From contig JAFUVB010000047.1 in the NCBI GenBank assembly GCA_017471245.1, forward strand, positions 1 through 64,000: a DNA stretch of 64,000 bases. The letters run 5' to 3'. A model generated the notes under the pieces. The model ran no database searches, was not told the origin of the DNA, and worked only from the letters and a program-made list of their open reading frames with translations. The DNA comes from Prevotella sp. GTDB lineage: Bacteria; Bacteroidota; Bacteroidia; Bacteroidales; Bacteroidaceae. Shown here piece after piece: positions 25,974 to 34,548 of the stretch. Numbering within the stretch: the stretch's first letter is position 1; every line of letters starts with the position of its first letter. Made by a program: the position numbers and the translations under genes.

Positions 25974-26360
25974 TGTGCACCTGCGCTTATAATGCTGAAA
26001 ATCAGAGGGTTTATAGAAATTTATCCCGCACCCGCTGCGACACCTGCTGCGTCACCTGCTGCGTAATCTTCTGACAAGATTTTGTAAAAAATATTCATTA
26101 ATCTGTAATTTGTACCTCAAGAACAGCTCTTACCAGAACGTCTTTGTATCGCAATGATCAATGGTATCATCTGTAATATGTACCTCAAGAGCGGCTCTTA
26201 CCAGAACGTATTTGGAGCGCATTGATCAATGGTTCTCGGATTTCTTTACAAATTCGTGTCAGAAGATTACGCAGCAGGTGACGCAGCGGGTGTCGCAGCG
26301 GGTGCGGGATAAATTTGTGTAAATACTTGATTGTCAATAATTTGTGCGAGGTGTCGTTAT
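25974..26360. repeat. Palindromic element, copy C, with 60-base inverted arms
   Basis: The inner arms 26017-26076 and 26257-26316 are complementary at 59 of 60 positions. Each holds ATCCCGCACCCGCTGCG and then units of CTGCGWCACCTG with a 12-base step. Weaker outer arms extend to about 25974 (GTGCACCTGCGC) and 26360. The centre has a 65-base direct repeat, 26101-26165 and 26169-26233. A TATCTTTG box at 25968-25975 points into the element. There is no open reading frame of note. Related elements lie at 45119-45523 and 61821-62226. Confidence 0.85.
26101..26233. repeat. 65-base direct repeat inside palindromic element C
   Basis: Two copies, starting at 26101 and 26169 (period 68), share ATCTGTAAT, TGTACCTCAAGA, GCTCTTACCAGAACGT and ATGATCAATGGT-like blocks. 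Such repeats are absent from the other two elements. Confidence 0.8.
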
Positions 26361-26488
26361 AAAGTCTTTTTTAAGGTAGGAGGGGAGTAATAATCTTTTA
26401 CAAACGAACCTTGCATTCATCCTTCCACAAGCAAGCTGCCAAACTTTTAAATATTCTTCATCATCGTTGAAAACTAATGTCTCACCAA

Positions 26489-26592
26489 ATAAAACCTATG
26501 TTCTCATCCCTCAATACCTATGGTTTCATTGCGTGAAACCTATGTTCTTATCCCTCAAAACCTAAGGTTTCATCGCAAGAAACCTATCATGA
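26489..26592. repeat. Cluster of ACCTATG motifs
   Basis: Five versions of AAAACCTATGNTTT occur here, about 20-22 bases apart: AAAACCTATG, AATACCTATGG, GAAACCTATG, AAAACCTAAGG and GAAACCTATC. They are the same motif as the palindrome at 9372-9408 and the arrays near 44900 and 62350. Confidence 0.7.
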
Positions 26593-26692
26593 AACATCCG
26601 TTTAATCCGTGAAATCCGTTGTTTTGGTATAAGATAAGAATCCGTTGTTTTGATAGAAGATGAAAAACCGTTGTTTTTATAAAGACAATCGT
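26591..26692. repeat. 62-base dispersed repeat with a 26-base tandem extension
   Basis: Bases 26591-26652 (blocks GAAACATCCGT, AATCCGTGAAATCCGTTG, TTTTGGTATAAGATA) match the complement of 50951-51012 with about five differences. From 26615 the block CCGTTGTTTT recurs with a period of 26 (26615, 26641, 26667). Confidence 0.8.
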
Positions 26693-26712
26693 GTTCATCT
26701 GTTCCTTTCCGG

Positions 26713-27603
26713 TCAGTGGTTTTCCTTGGAGAAACAGAGCATGCACCAGTTGTTGTTGCTTGCTGTCTTTATCAGGCGCATGCCGAGTTCGCCAGCTTTT
26801 TCGGCAATCTTCATGCCGTCTTCCACATAGTAGCCGCTGAGTATCAGTATGCTGTCGATGCTCATCACGTCTTTGAAGTGCGGCATGTCGGCAAGAAGGA
26901 TGTTGCGGTTGATGTTTGCCAGCACCACGTCGAACACCCCGCTGACGTGGGAGAGCACGTTGGCATCGCCCAGAAGCACCTCCACGTTGTCCACCCCGTT
27001 CAGTTTGCAGTTGTGCCTTGTGTTTTCCACGCTCCATTCGTCTATGTCGTAGCCCAGCACACTGTCAGCTCCGCACTTCGAGGCGATGATGGATAGGATT
27101 CCCGTTCCGCATCCGCAGTCGAGCACGCGCTTGCCTTTCAGGTCCATGTCTAATAGTGCCGATGCAATCATCTGTGTGGTTTCGTGCGTGCCGGTGCCGA
27201 AAGCCTGGCGGGCATCGATAACAATGTCGATGCAGGATGGCTGATTGTCGGCTACGGCGTGGCGCGGATCATGAATCACGCAGCGGTTGTTGATGATGAT
27301 TGGCTCAAATCCGCCTTCTTCCCAGCTGGCGTTCCAGTCTTTGTCTTCGGCGTCGCCGATGGTGTAATCCACCCGTATGCCCTCCATGGGGAACGCTTCC
27401 ATCTGCTGGCGCAGCATGTCTTTGTCTAAGAGCGATGTCTGCGCATAGCCGTTGAGCCCCTCGCCGGTTTCCTCAAACGACTCGCATCCTGCCTCACCTG
27501 CCAGTTGCGCAACGATGTCTCTTGCTGTCTCCATCAGCATATCATCGGTCTTGGCATCACTGTCAGCCGCCGATATTTTGAAAATTACTTCGTAATATTT
27601 CAT
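26713..27603 (-). CDS. prmA: Ribosomal protein L11 methyltransferase
   Basis: A SAM-dependent methyltransferase that methylates ribosomal protein L11. The 296 residues begin MKYYEVIFKISAADSDAKTD, with the small amino-terminal domain. The catalytic domain has the substrate block ARQAFGTGTHETTQM, the SAM-binding motif LDCGCGTGILSIIASKCGA near residue 160, and DVVLANINRNILLADM near residue 230. Length and order are typical. It has its own promoter box at 27624-27631 and runs toward the repeat region. A weaker alternative, a related small-molecule methyltransferase, is unlikely given the complete motif set. Confidence 0.94.
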   Translation of the reverse strand: MKYYEVIFKISAADSDAKTDDMLMETARDIVAQLAGEAGCESFEETGEGLNGYAQTSLLDKDMLRQQMEAFPMEGIRVDYTIGDAEDKDWNASWEEGGFEPIIINNRCVIHDPRHAVADNQPSCIDIVIDARQAFGTGTHETTQMIASALLDMDLKGKRVLDCGCGTGILSIIASKCGADSVLGYDIDEWSVENTRHNCKLNGVDNVEVLLGDANVLSHVSGVFDVVLANINRNILLADMPHFKDVMSIDSILILSGYYVEDGMKIAEKAGELGMRLIKTASNNNWCMLCFSKENH

Positions 27604-27623
27604 TTTCTTTGTTAAATTTGCTA

Positions 27624-27631
27624 CAAAAGTA
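27624..27631 (-). promoter_or_regulatory. -7 promoter box of prmA
   Basis: The minus strand reads TACTTTTG followed by TAGC, matching TAnnTTTG, 21 bases upstream of the prmA ATG. Confidence 0.7.
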
Positions 27632-27674
27632 TAAAAAAATAGGGAAAATCCTATGTATCATTAGGGAAATTCCT

Positions 27675-27705
27675 TAAATTTGCAGTAAAATTAATAGTAA
27701 TTTTG
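27675..27705 (+). promoter_or_regulatory. Two tandem -7 boxes upstream of the aromatic/Gly-rich protein gene
   Basis: TAAATTTG (27675-27682) and TAATTTTG (27698-27705) both match TAnnTTTG and both are followed by CA. They are 23 bases apart and lie upstream of the ATG at 27734. The downstream box is the likelier main promoter. Confidence 0.65.
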
Positions 27706-27733
27706 CATCGTGACATAATAAAATGAGCAAAAA

Positions 27734-28681
27734 ATGAAAAGATTTGTACTTTTAGCAGTCCTTGTAAGTGCTCTGCCAATCGCAATGATGGCACAGGACG
27801 ACCTTTATTTCACCCCGAAGAAGAGTGTGAAAAAGGCAGCAAGCACTTATGAAAAGATTGACGACAGCCCTGTTTATCACAGCGGTAGCAATCGAAATGT
27901 CGATGAGTATAATCGTCGCGGCAAATTCGGCAGCTATTTCCAGAAGATCGGCACTGATTCTTTGGGGAACGACATCATCGAATTCCATTCCAGCAAAGAG
28001 GATATCACCGACACGATGGCAGTCTATCCCGGAACAAAAGTGCAATTCGACGAGGAGGATGACTATGCTTACAGCCGCCGCCTGAGCCGTTTCGACGACT
28101 ATTACTGGTATGATCCCTGGTTCTACAGCTACTACGGCTTCGGTCCGTATTGGCGCGCACGCTACTACGGATGGTATGATCCATGGTATGATCCGTGGTA
28201 TTACGGAGGCTGGTACGGCAGTTGGTACGGCTGGTATGATCCCTGGTTCTACGGTCATTATGGCTGGGGCTATCCCTATCGCTACTGGGGCTGGGGCGGA
28301 TACTATAACAGCTGGTATACACCTTCTTATTATGTGAGCTACGGCAACGGAGTAACCGGAACGCGCAATCATGGATTAGTGACTCGCGGAAGCACCACCA
28401 CACCACGCGGCAATTTCGGAGGCTATCGAGGAAACGGGCAGACCACGCGTGCCTATAACCAGTCGGAGGCAAACAGCACCCGCAGAGGCACATTCGGTGG
28501 AAACCGCTCTTCGTCGAACAGCGGTACGCGTACATACTCTCCTTCAACCACTTCTTCACCATCGTACGGTGGCGGCAGCTTCGGCGGATCGCGCAGCAGC
28601 GGCGGCAGTTTCGGTGGAAGCAGCGGTGGCTCTCGTAGCGGCGGCGGTGGCGGCGGCGGCCATTTCGGTGGCAGGCGATAG
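27734..28681 (+). CDS. Exported Tyr/Trp/Gly-rich low-complexity protein
   Basis: A 315-residue secreted protein of unknown function. A cleavable signal peptide (MKRFVLLAVLVSALPIAMMA, then QDDLYF) starts it. Residues about 35-125 are ordinary and polar. Residues about 130-200 are an extreme Tyr/Trp/Gly/Asp/Pro stretch built on YDPW and GWYGSWYGW units. The last 90 residues are a Gly/Ser/Arg tail with many GG, SFGGSR and GGGGG runs. No catalytic motif is seen. Aromatic repeats of this kind suggest an aggregating, coating or surface-binding protein. A hairpin and the FadL-like porin gene follow. Confidence 0.8.
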   Translation: MKRFVLLAVLVSALPIAMMAQDDLYFTPKKSVKKAASTYEKIDDSPVYHSGSNRNVDEYNRRGKFGSYFQKIGTDSLGNDIIEFHSSKEDITDTMAVYPGTKVQFDEEDDYAYSRRLSRFDDYYWYDPWFYSYYGFGPYWRARYYGWYDPWYDPWYYGGWYGSWYGWYDPWFYGHYGWGYPYRYWGWGGYYNSWYTPSYYVSYGNGVTGTRNHGLVTRGSTTTPRGNFGGYRGNGQTTRAYNQSEANSTRRGTFGGNRSSSNSGTRTYSPSTTSSPSYGGGSFGGSRSSGGSFGGSSGGSRSGGGGGGGHFGGRR

Positions 28682-28727
28682 TCTTCCGCCGTGGAGCAAC
28701 GCCACGGGATTCAAGTTTTCGGCGGTT

Positions 28728-28748
28728 CGCCCCTTCCCGAAAGGGGCG
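28728..28748 (+). promoter_or_regulatory. Stem-loop between the low-complexity protein and porin genes
   Basis: CGCCCCTT pairs with AAGGGGCG around a five-base loop. No T run follows, so it may act as an RNA stability or partial termination element between two genes rather than a strong terminator. Confidence 0.45.
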
Positions 28749-28837
28749 ATGCGCCAAGCGAAACTTCAGTAAGAATAAGTTAAACAGTGCATGTCGCGGA
28801 TCGCGGCGATGCAATCAAAAACATAACAAAAGTAACT

Positions 28838-30409
28838 ATGAAGAAATTATTGGTGATAGCTGCTTTCTCATTGGCTGTATTGCCGATGGCAGCACAGGAG
28901 ACATACGAGAATGCCGCAGTAGCAACTCAAGACTTGAACGGTAGTGCGCGCTACGTGGGAATGGGCGGTGCCATGGAAGCACTCGGTGCCGACATATCCA
29001 CCATCGGCACCAATCCTGCCGGTATAGGTTTGTTCCGCCACTCCATGGTGAGCGCTTCCATGGGCATGCTGAGCCAGCAGGGAGCGAAGACTTACGGCAT
29101 TGCCGACAAGAATAAGGTGAGTTTCGACCAGGTGGGCTTCGTCTATGCCCGCCAAACCGGCGAGAACTCGTTCATGAACTTAGGTTTCAACTATCACAAG
29201 AGTCGCAACTTCAGCCAGATAGTCTCGGCTGCCGACCGCCTGAGCGGTGCATCGTCGAACAAACTGTCGTATATCAAGGGCGATCTGGGGCTTCTCGGTC
29301 TGCAGTACAGTAATTCAGAGTGGTTGGGAAACAGCAATGCCTTCAACCAGATTGACTATCTGAACTACAATGCGCTGATGTATGACGAGGATGATGATAC
29401 ATTCTACTACAACGAAGCCAACGGCTATACCTTCAACAACGGTGTGAAAGGGCATGTGAATGATTTCGACTTCAACATCAGCGGCAACATCAACGACAAG
29501 GTGTTCCTCGGTTTTACCGTCGGCATCAAGGATGTTGACTATCAGAAATATAGCGAATATTCCGAAAGCCTGCTCACCGGTCGCGGCGATCCAGTGGGTA
29601 ATGTGATTATCAAGGACAGTCGCACCATCGAAGGAACGGGTTTCGACATCAAGGCTGGTGTGACCTTCCGTCCTATTGAGGAATCTCCCTTCCGCATCGC
29701 ATTGTATGTTCACACGCCGACATGGTATGACTTGAAGACCAGCAACTATACAACGCTGACCAACAACTCCACCGTGGGACTCTATAACAACGGCTATTCA
29801 GAAGAAAGATATGACTTCAAGCTCTATACTCCGTGGAAGTTCGGTGCCTCTGTAGGTCATACATTCGGCTCTTCGCTTGCCATTGGCGCCACCTACGAGT
29901 TTGCTGACTATGCGCATCTCGACAGTCGCGTGAACACGGGAGAGAGCTACGACTGGTATTATGATACCTATACAGAGTCGAGCGAGCACGATTTTGCGAT
30001 GAACGACCATACCAAGCAGTGCCTCAATGGTGTGCATACGCTGAAGGTGGGTGCAGAACTGAAGGCCGACGAAAACTTCGCAGTGCGCTTGGGATATAAT
30101 TTCATCAGCCCGATGTACAGCAAAGATGCCTACAAGGATGGCAGCATCGACAGTCCGGGATCCTACTACGCTTCGTCTACCGACTATACCAACTGGAAAG
30201 CAACCAACCGTATCACGGCAGGTATCGGCTACAACATCGGCAAGCTGAGCATGGATCTGGCTTACCAGTATACCGCTCAGAGCGGCGATTTCAGTCCTTT
30301 CATGAACTATTGGGATGATACGGATCGCACGATGGACAATGTCTGCAACAGCGTGAAGGTTGACAACAACCGCCATCAGCTGCTGTTCACGCTCGGCTAT
30401 CATTTCTAA
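28838..30409 (+). CDS. FadL/OmpP1-like outer-membrane beta-barrel protein
   Basis: A 523-residue outer-membrane protein of the long-chain fatty-acid transporter (FadL/OmpP1) type, in Bacteroidetes often labelled hemin receptor. The signal peptide is MKKLLVIAAFSLAVLPMAAQ. The plug-like start, GSARYVGMGGAMEALGADIS followed by TNPAGIGLFR, is the family hallmark. The remainder alternates amphipathic strands rich in Tyr and Asn (GFNYHKSRNF, RLGYNFISPMYS) and ends in ...LLFTLGYHF with a terminal Phe, as expected for a barrel. The frame is open from 28787, but the ATG at 28838 starts a proper signal. The cargo is unknown. Confidence 0.82.
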   Translation: MKKLLVIAAFSLAVLPMAAQETYENAAVATQDLNGSARYVGMGGAMEALGADISTIGTNPAGIGLFRHSMVSASMGMLSQQGAKTYGIADKNKVSFDQVGFVYARQTGENSFMNLGFNYHKSRNFSQIVSAADRLSGASSNKLSYIKGDLGLLGLQYSNSEWLGNSNAFNQIDYLNYNALMYDEDDDTFYYNEANGYTFNNGVKGHVNDFDFNISGNINDKVFLGFTVGIKDVDYQKYSEYSESLLTGRGDPVGNVIIKDSRTIEGTGFDIKAGVTFRPIEESPFRIALYVHTPTWYDLKTSNYTTLTNNSTVGLYNNGYSEERYDFKLYTPWKFGASVGHTFGSSLAIGATYEFADYAHLDSRVNTGESYDWYYDTYTESSEHDFAMNDHTKQCLNGVHTLKVGAELKADENFAVRLGYNFISPMYSKDAYKDGSIDSPGSYYASSTDYTNWKATNRITAGIGYNIGKLSMDLAYQYTAQSGDFSPFMNYWDDTDRTMDNVCNSVKVDNNRHQLLFTLGYHF

Positions 30410-30485
30410 ACAGCCGGCACGAAATGTTCAGAAAGTTCGGCAGAGACCATGTTTGATTACTAATATTGCGCAAAGATACATATTA

Positions 30486-31970
30486 ATGAATCACATCAGA
30501 AGAATTATGATATGCAGCTGCATGCTTGTTATGGCATGCAGCTGCATTTGTGCACAGCAGAAACGGGAGTTCCGAGGTGCGTGGATACAGGCTGTCAACG
30601 GACAGTGGGTGGGCATGAGCACACAGAAAATGCAGCAAACGCTCACATATCAGTTGGATGAACTGAAGAAAGACGGGGTGAATGCCATCATCTTTCAGGT
30701 GCGTCCAGAGTGTGATGCGCTCTATAACAGCCAGTTAGAACCCTGGAGCAGGTTCCTCACCGGCAAGCAGGGGCAGGCTCCATCGCCTTATTGGGATCCT
30801 CTTCAGTGGATGATCGACGAATGCCACAAGCGCGGAATGGAACTTCATGCATGGATAAACCCCTATCGGGCAAAGACAAAAACCACGAATGAACTGGCAA
30901 ACAACCATGTGGCGGTGCAGCATCCTGATTGGATATTCCCTTACGACGGCCTGTATATCCTGAATCCCGGTATTCCTGCATGCCGCGACTATATATGCAA
31001 GGTGGTGGAAGACATCGTGAAGAGATACGATATCGACGGTCTGCACATCGACGATTATTTCTATCCTTATCCGGTTGCGGGTGTTGCCATCCCCGACAGC
31101 AAGCAGTTCCAGCAGTATAACAACGGTTTCAAGAACATCAACGACTGGCGCCGCGACAATGTGAATATCTATATCAAGCAGATGTATGAGACAATACATC
31201 GCGTGAAGCCTTGGGTGAAGTTCGGCGTGTCACCTTTCGGCATCTACCGCAACAAAAAAAGCGATCCAAACGGCAGTGCTACCAACGGTCTTCAGAACTA
31301 CGACGATCTCTATGCCGACGTGCTGATGTGGGTTAACAATGGTTGGGTTGACTATAACGTGCCTCAAATCTACTGGGAGATAGGCAACAAGGCTGCCGAT
31401 TATAAGGAGCTGATTGCATGGTGGAACAGAAATGCTTCGAAACGCCTGCTTTTCATTGGCGAGGATGTGGAGAGAACGGTGAAATATAAGGATCCGCAGA
31501 ATGCAAACCAGCATCAGTTGCCTGCCAAACGTGCGCTTCACAGGCAGATGCAGAACGTGAGCGGCACCGTGCTCTGGTATGCCAAGGCTGCGGTTGACAA
31601 TGTGGGCAACTACGGAACGCTGCTCCGCAACAACTATTGGCGCACTCCTGCACTTCAGCCTCAGATGAAATACATCGACGGAAAGGCTCCCAAGAAAGTG
31701 AAAAAGCCAAAGGTGATTGCCACCGACGACGGTAATGTGCTCTTCTGGAAGGCTCCTTCAGGAAAGGGATGGAAGAACGAGGCTCGCAACTATGTGGTTT
31801 ACCGTTTCGCAAAAGGTGAGCCTCTGAATATGGATGATGCCTCACACATCGTTGCCATCACCCCCAACACCTATTATCATCTGCCGCAGCAGGCATCTGG
31901 AAGTGTCTATGTGGTGACGGCTCTCGACAGAATGAGCAACGAGAGCAAGGGTAAGAAAGCAAAGTATTGA
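30486..31970 (+). CDS. GHL10 family (DUF187) glycoside hydrolase
   Basis: A 494-residue exported hydrolase-like protein of the GHL10/DUF187 family. It has a signal peptide with lipobox-like cysteines (MNHIRRIMICSCMLVMACSC), so it may be a lipoprotein. The TIM-barrel domain begins KREFRGAWIQAVNGQWVGM, continues GVNAIIFQVRPECDALY, HAWINPYRAKT and DGLHIDDYFYPYP, which holds the conserved Asp pair, and SPFGIYRNK. A fibronectin-like domain fills the last 100 residues (VLFWKAPSGKG, NYVVYRF). Family members are thought to act on glycans, but the substrate is unknown. Upstream reading to 30360 overlaps the porin gene and is not used. Confidence 0.87.
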   Translation: MNHIRRIMICSCMLVMACSCICAQQKREFRGAWIQAVNGQWVGMSTQKMQQTLTYQLDELKKDGVNAIIFQVRPECDALYNSQLEPWSRFLTGKQGQAPSPYWDPLQWMIDECHKRGMELHAWINPYRAKTKTTNELANNHVAVQHPDWIFPYDGLYILNPGIPACRDYICKVVEDIVKRYDIDGLHIDDYFYPYPVAGVAIPDSKQFQQYNNGFKNINDWRRDNVNIYIKQMYETIHRVKPWVKFGVSPFGIYRNKKSDPNGSATNGLQNYDDLYADVLMWVNNGWVDYNVPQIYWEIGNKAADYKELIAWWNRNASKRLLFIGEDVERTVKYKDPQNANQHQLPAKRALHRQMQNVSGTVLWYAKAAVDNVGNYGTLLRNNYWRTPALQPQMKYIDGKAPKKVKKPKVIATDDGNVLFWKAPSGKGWKNEARNYVVYRFAKGEPLNMDDASHIVAITPNTYYHLPQQASGSVYVVTALDRMSNESKGKKAKY

Positions 31971-32006
31971 TGCTCTGCTATAGAAAAAGGTACCCGCGAA
32001 ACATCA

Positions 32007-32072
32007 ATTGATAATCAGCACAATTCTGATTGATAATCAGCACAATTCTGATTGATAATCAGCACAATTCTG
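32007..32072. repeat. 22-base tandem repeat, three perfect copies
   Basis: ATTGATAATCAGCACAATTC plus TG occurs exactly at 32007-32028, 32029-32050 and 32051-32072. The third copy runs into the end of the ABC-F gene and supplies its last four codons and stop. Confidence 0.95.
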
Positions 32073-33840
32073 ATAGTTCAAGCCAGCGCATGCTCTTCTC
32101 GTCTAATTCATCTTTCAGAGAGGGCAGGCGCTTGCTTTTTTCTGTGAGTTCTTCCACCGAAAGCGTGCCGCTGCATAGCTGCTCTTCAATTTTCCGCTGT
32201 TCTTCTTCCAAGGCAGCAATTTCTTTTTCCAATTGTTCGAACTCGCGTTTCTCCTTGAAACTCATGCGACGGCGGTTGTCGTTGCGGTGGGAAACCCTTT
32301 CTGCCTTGGCAGGAGCCTCGTTTTTCTGGTGCTTTTCCTCCTCGATGCTCTTCAGCGAAGCCCATTCCCGGTATTGTGTATAGTTGCCGGGGAAGTCTTT
32401 AATCACACCGTTTCCCTTGAAAACGAGCAGGTGATCCACCACCTTATCCATGAAATAGCGGTCGTGGCTGATCACTATCACGCATCCGGGAAAGTCGGTC
32501 AGGTATTCTTCCAATATCTGGAGCGTCTGAATGTCCAGGTCATTGGTAGGCTCGTCGAGCACCAAGAAGTTGGGATTCTTCATCAAAACGGTGCAGAGAT
32601 ACAGCTTCCGTTTTTCGCCGCCGCTGAGCTTATACACATAGTTGTGTTGCTGTTCGGGCGAAAAAAGGAAGAACTGCAGGAACTGTGAGGCAGAGAGATG
32701 CTTGCCGTTGCCCATGTCGATGTATTCGGCAATGTCGGTAATCACGTCGATCACTTTCTGCTGTTCGTTGAATTGAAGTCCTTCCTGCGAGAAATAACCG
32801 AAGTTCACGGTGTCGCCGATGTCGAACCTGCCCTGGTCGATGGGTTCCAGCCCGAGCAGCATCTTGATGAATGTGCTCTTTCCGGTTCCGTTGTTGCCCA
32901 CGATACCCATCTTTTCATAACGCGAGAAGTTATAGTAGAAGTCTTTCGTGATTACGTTGTCTTCACCGTATTTCTTCGAAATGTACTGGCATTCGAATAT
33001 TTTTGAACCGATATAAATGCCATTCGACTTGAGACGTATTTGTCTTTCTTCTATGCGCTGCTTGGCAATCTTCTCCAGTTCATAGAAAGCCTCTTCGCGG
33101 TATCTTGCCTTGTGCCCTCTTGCCTGTGGCATTCTCCTCATCCATTCCAGCTCGCGGCGATACAGGTTGTTGGCTCTGGCAACTTCGGCTCTTGTGTTCT
33201 CAATCCTTTCCTGCCGCTTTTCAAGATAGTAGCTGTAGTTGCCGCGGTAGGTATAGATGGTTTGGTTGTCAAGTTCCAATATGATGCTGCACACCTTGTC
33301 AAGGAAAAAACGGTCGTGGGTGACCATGAGCAGTGTCTTGTTTCCGCGTGCGAGATAGCCCTCTAACCACACAATCATGTCGAGGTCGAGGTGGTTTGTG
33401 GGTTCGTCGAGGATGATCAGGTCGGGGTTTGTGATGAGAACATTCGCCAGCGCCACGCGTTTCTGCTGCCCGCCGCTCAGCTGCTTCATGGGTTGGGCGA
33501 GGTTGCTGATCTTCAGTTGCGTCAGTATCTGCTTCGCTTTCAGCACCTTATCCTCTTCGCCCTCATGGTTGAAGCAAGCGTCGAGCACGGTATCATCAGG
33601 ATTGAACACCGGTGACTGCTCAAGAAAGCCTATGCGCAAGTCCTTGCGATAGATGATGCTGCCGCTGTCGTAGCCCTCTTTGCCGGTGAGGATGGAAAGC
33701 AGGGTAGACTTTCCTGTGCCGTTTTGTGCTATCAGACCAACTTTCTGCCCTTCGGCAATGCTGAAGGATATGTTGCGGAACAGCACTTGTGCTCCGAATG
33801 ATTTGGTGAGTTGTTGAACGTCAAGGTAGGGTACGGGCAT
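32059..33840 (-). CDS. ABC-F family ATPase
   Basis: A soluble protein with two ATP-binding cassettes and no membrane part, of the ABC-F family that acts on the ribosome (translation factors or antibiotic protection; the Uup-like housekeeping type fits best). Cassette 1 has LIAQNGTGKSTLLSIL, LSGGQQKRVALANVL and ILDEPTNHLDLDM. Cassette 2 has IVGNNGTGKSTFIKMLL, LSGGEKRKLYLCTVL and VLDEPTNDLDIQT. A carboxyl-terminal coiled coil lies at about 530-590. The last residues SELC and the stop codon fall in a 22-base tandem repeat. It follows engB after 11 bases. Confidence 0.93.
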   Translation of the reverse strand: MPVPYLDVQQLTKSFGAQVLFRNISFSIAEGQKVGLIAQNGTGKSTLLSILTGKEGYDSGSIIYRKDLRIGFLEQSPVFNPDDTVLDACFNHEGEEDKVLKAKQILTQLKISNLAQPMKQLSGGQQKRVALANVLITNPDLIILDEPTNHLDLDMIVWLEGYLARGNKTLLMVTHDRFFLDKVCSIILELDNQTIYTYRGNYSYYLEKRQERIENTRAEVARANNLYRRELEWMRRMPQARGHKARYREEAFYELEKIAKQRIEERQIRLKSNGIYIGSKIFECQYISKKYGEDNVITKDFYYNFSRYEKMGIVGNNGTGKSTFIKMLLGLEPIDQGRFDIGDTVNFGYFSQEGLQFNEQQKVIDVITDIAEYIDMGNGKHLSASQFLQFFLFSPEQQHNYVYKLSGGEKRKLYLCTVLMKNPNFLVLDEPTNDLDIQTLQILEEYLTDFPGCVIVISHDRYFMDKVVDHLLVFKGNGVIKDFPGNYTQYREWASLKSIEEEKHQKNEAPAKAERVSHRNDNRRRMSFKEKREFEQLEKEIAALEEEQRKIEEQLCSGTLSVEELTEKSKRLPSLKDELDEKSMRWLELSELC

Positions 33841-33851
33841 CTCTCAGTGGG

Positions 33852-34457
33852 TTATTCTTCTTTCAGGCTTTTGTTAATGCTGTCAATATAGTCTAACAAC
33901 TCCTCGCGGCCGGTCTTCTTTTCGGCCGAGGTAATGAAGTATACGGGCAGCTCCTCCCACGTGTCTTCCAGTTGTTCCATCCATTTCTCCGCATTTTGCT
34001 TTGCCTTTACGGGTCCCAGCTTGTCTGCTTTTGTGAACACGATGGAGAACGGAACATTGCTCGTTCCTAACCAGTCGATGAACTCGCGGTCAATTTTCTG
34101 CTGCTCATGCCGTATGTCAATAAGCACGAAAAGGTTCACCAACTGCATCCTTTGCAGGATATATGTGGATATCATCTGCTCAAGTTTTGCCCGTGTTGTC
34201 TTGGATTGCTTGGCGTAGCCGTAGCCGGGAAGGTCAACGATATACCATTGATTGTTCACAATGAAATGGTTGATGAGCAGCGTTTTTCCCGGTGTTGACG
34301 ATGTCTTAGCCAGGTTTTTCCTGCCGCAAAGCATATTGATGAGGCTTGATTTTCCCACGTTGCTGCGCCCGATGAATGCATATTCAGCCTTGCTGTCCTT
34401 GGGACATTGTATCACGGTAGGGCTACTGATGACAAACTCTGCTTTATTGATTTCCAT
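33852..34457 (-). CDS. engB: Ribosome biogenesis GTPase EngB (YihA/YsxC)
   Basis: An essential GTPase for assembly of the large ribosomal subunit. The 201 residues contain G1 [15 protein letters not shown]2 region STPGKT, G3 [11 protein letters not shown]4 FTKADK and G5 TSAEKKTG. The frame is open to 34634, but the ATG at 34457 gives [14 protein letters not shown], the normal start, and lies just after the promoter box at 34481-34488. The ABC-F gene follows after 11 bases. Its promoter lies back to back with that of recR. Confidence 0.95.
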   Translation of the reverse strand: MEINKAEFVISSPTVIQCPKDSKAEYAFIGRSNVGKSSLINMLCGRKNLAKTSSTPGKTLLINHFIVNNQWYIVDLPGYGYAKQSKTTRAKLEQMISTYILQRMQLVNLFVLIDIRHEQQKIDREFIDWLGTSNVPFSIVFTKADKLGPVKAKQNAEKWMEQLEDTWEELPVYFITSAEKKTGREELLDYIDSINKSLKEE

Positions 34458-34480
34458 AATTATTTTATATTTTTTGACCG

Positions 34481-34488
34481 CAAAGATA
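34481..34488 (-). promoter_or_regulatory. -7 promoter box of engB
   Basis: The minus strand reads TATCTTTG followed by CGG, matching TAnnTTTG, 24 bases from the engB ATG. The recR box starts 22 bases away on the other strand, so the two promoters overlap. Confidence 0.7.
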
Positions 34489-34510
34489 ATGTTTTTATCC
34501 CAAAAACTCG

Positions 34511-34518
34511 TATCTTTG
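34511..34518 (+). promoter_or_regulatory. -7 promoter box of recR
   Basis: TATCTTTG followed by CGC matches TAnnTTTG. It places transcription start near 34525 and excludes upstream ATG codons as recR starts. Confidence 0.7.
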
Positions 34519-34548
34519 CGCTTGAAATCGAAAAAAATAGGCAATAAA

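Larger units (their letters stand above)
25824..26712. other. Gene-free, repeat-rich stretch between convergent genes
   Basis: 889 bases between the GH25 gene and prmA. In order they hold a palindromic element (25974-26360), about 120 bases with nothing recognisable, a cluster of ACCTATG motifs (26489-26592), and the 26-base tandem repeat that overlaps the 62-base dispersed repeat (26591-26692). I find no supported gene. Confidence 0.8.

Noticed and set aside
26570..27037. 155-codon frame overlapping prmA
   Set aside because: Same strand but another frame than prmA; it starts in the middle of prmA and ends in the ACCTATG cluster; no family features.
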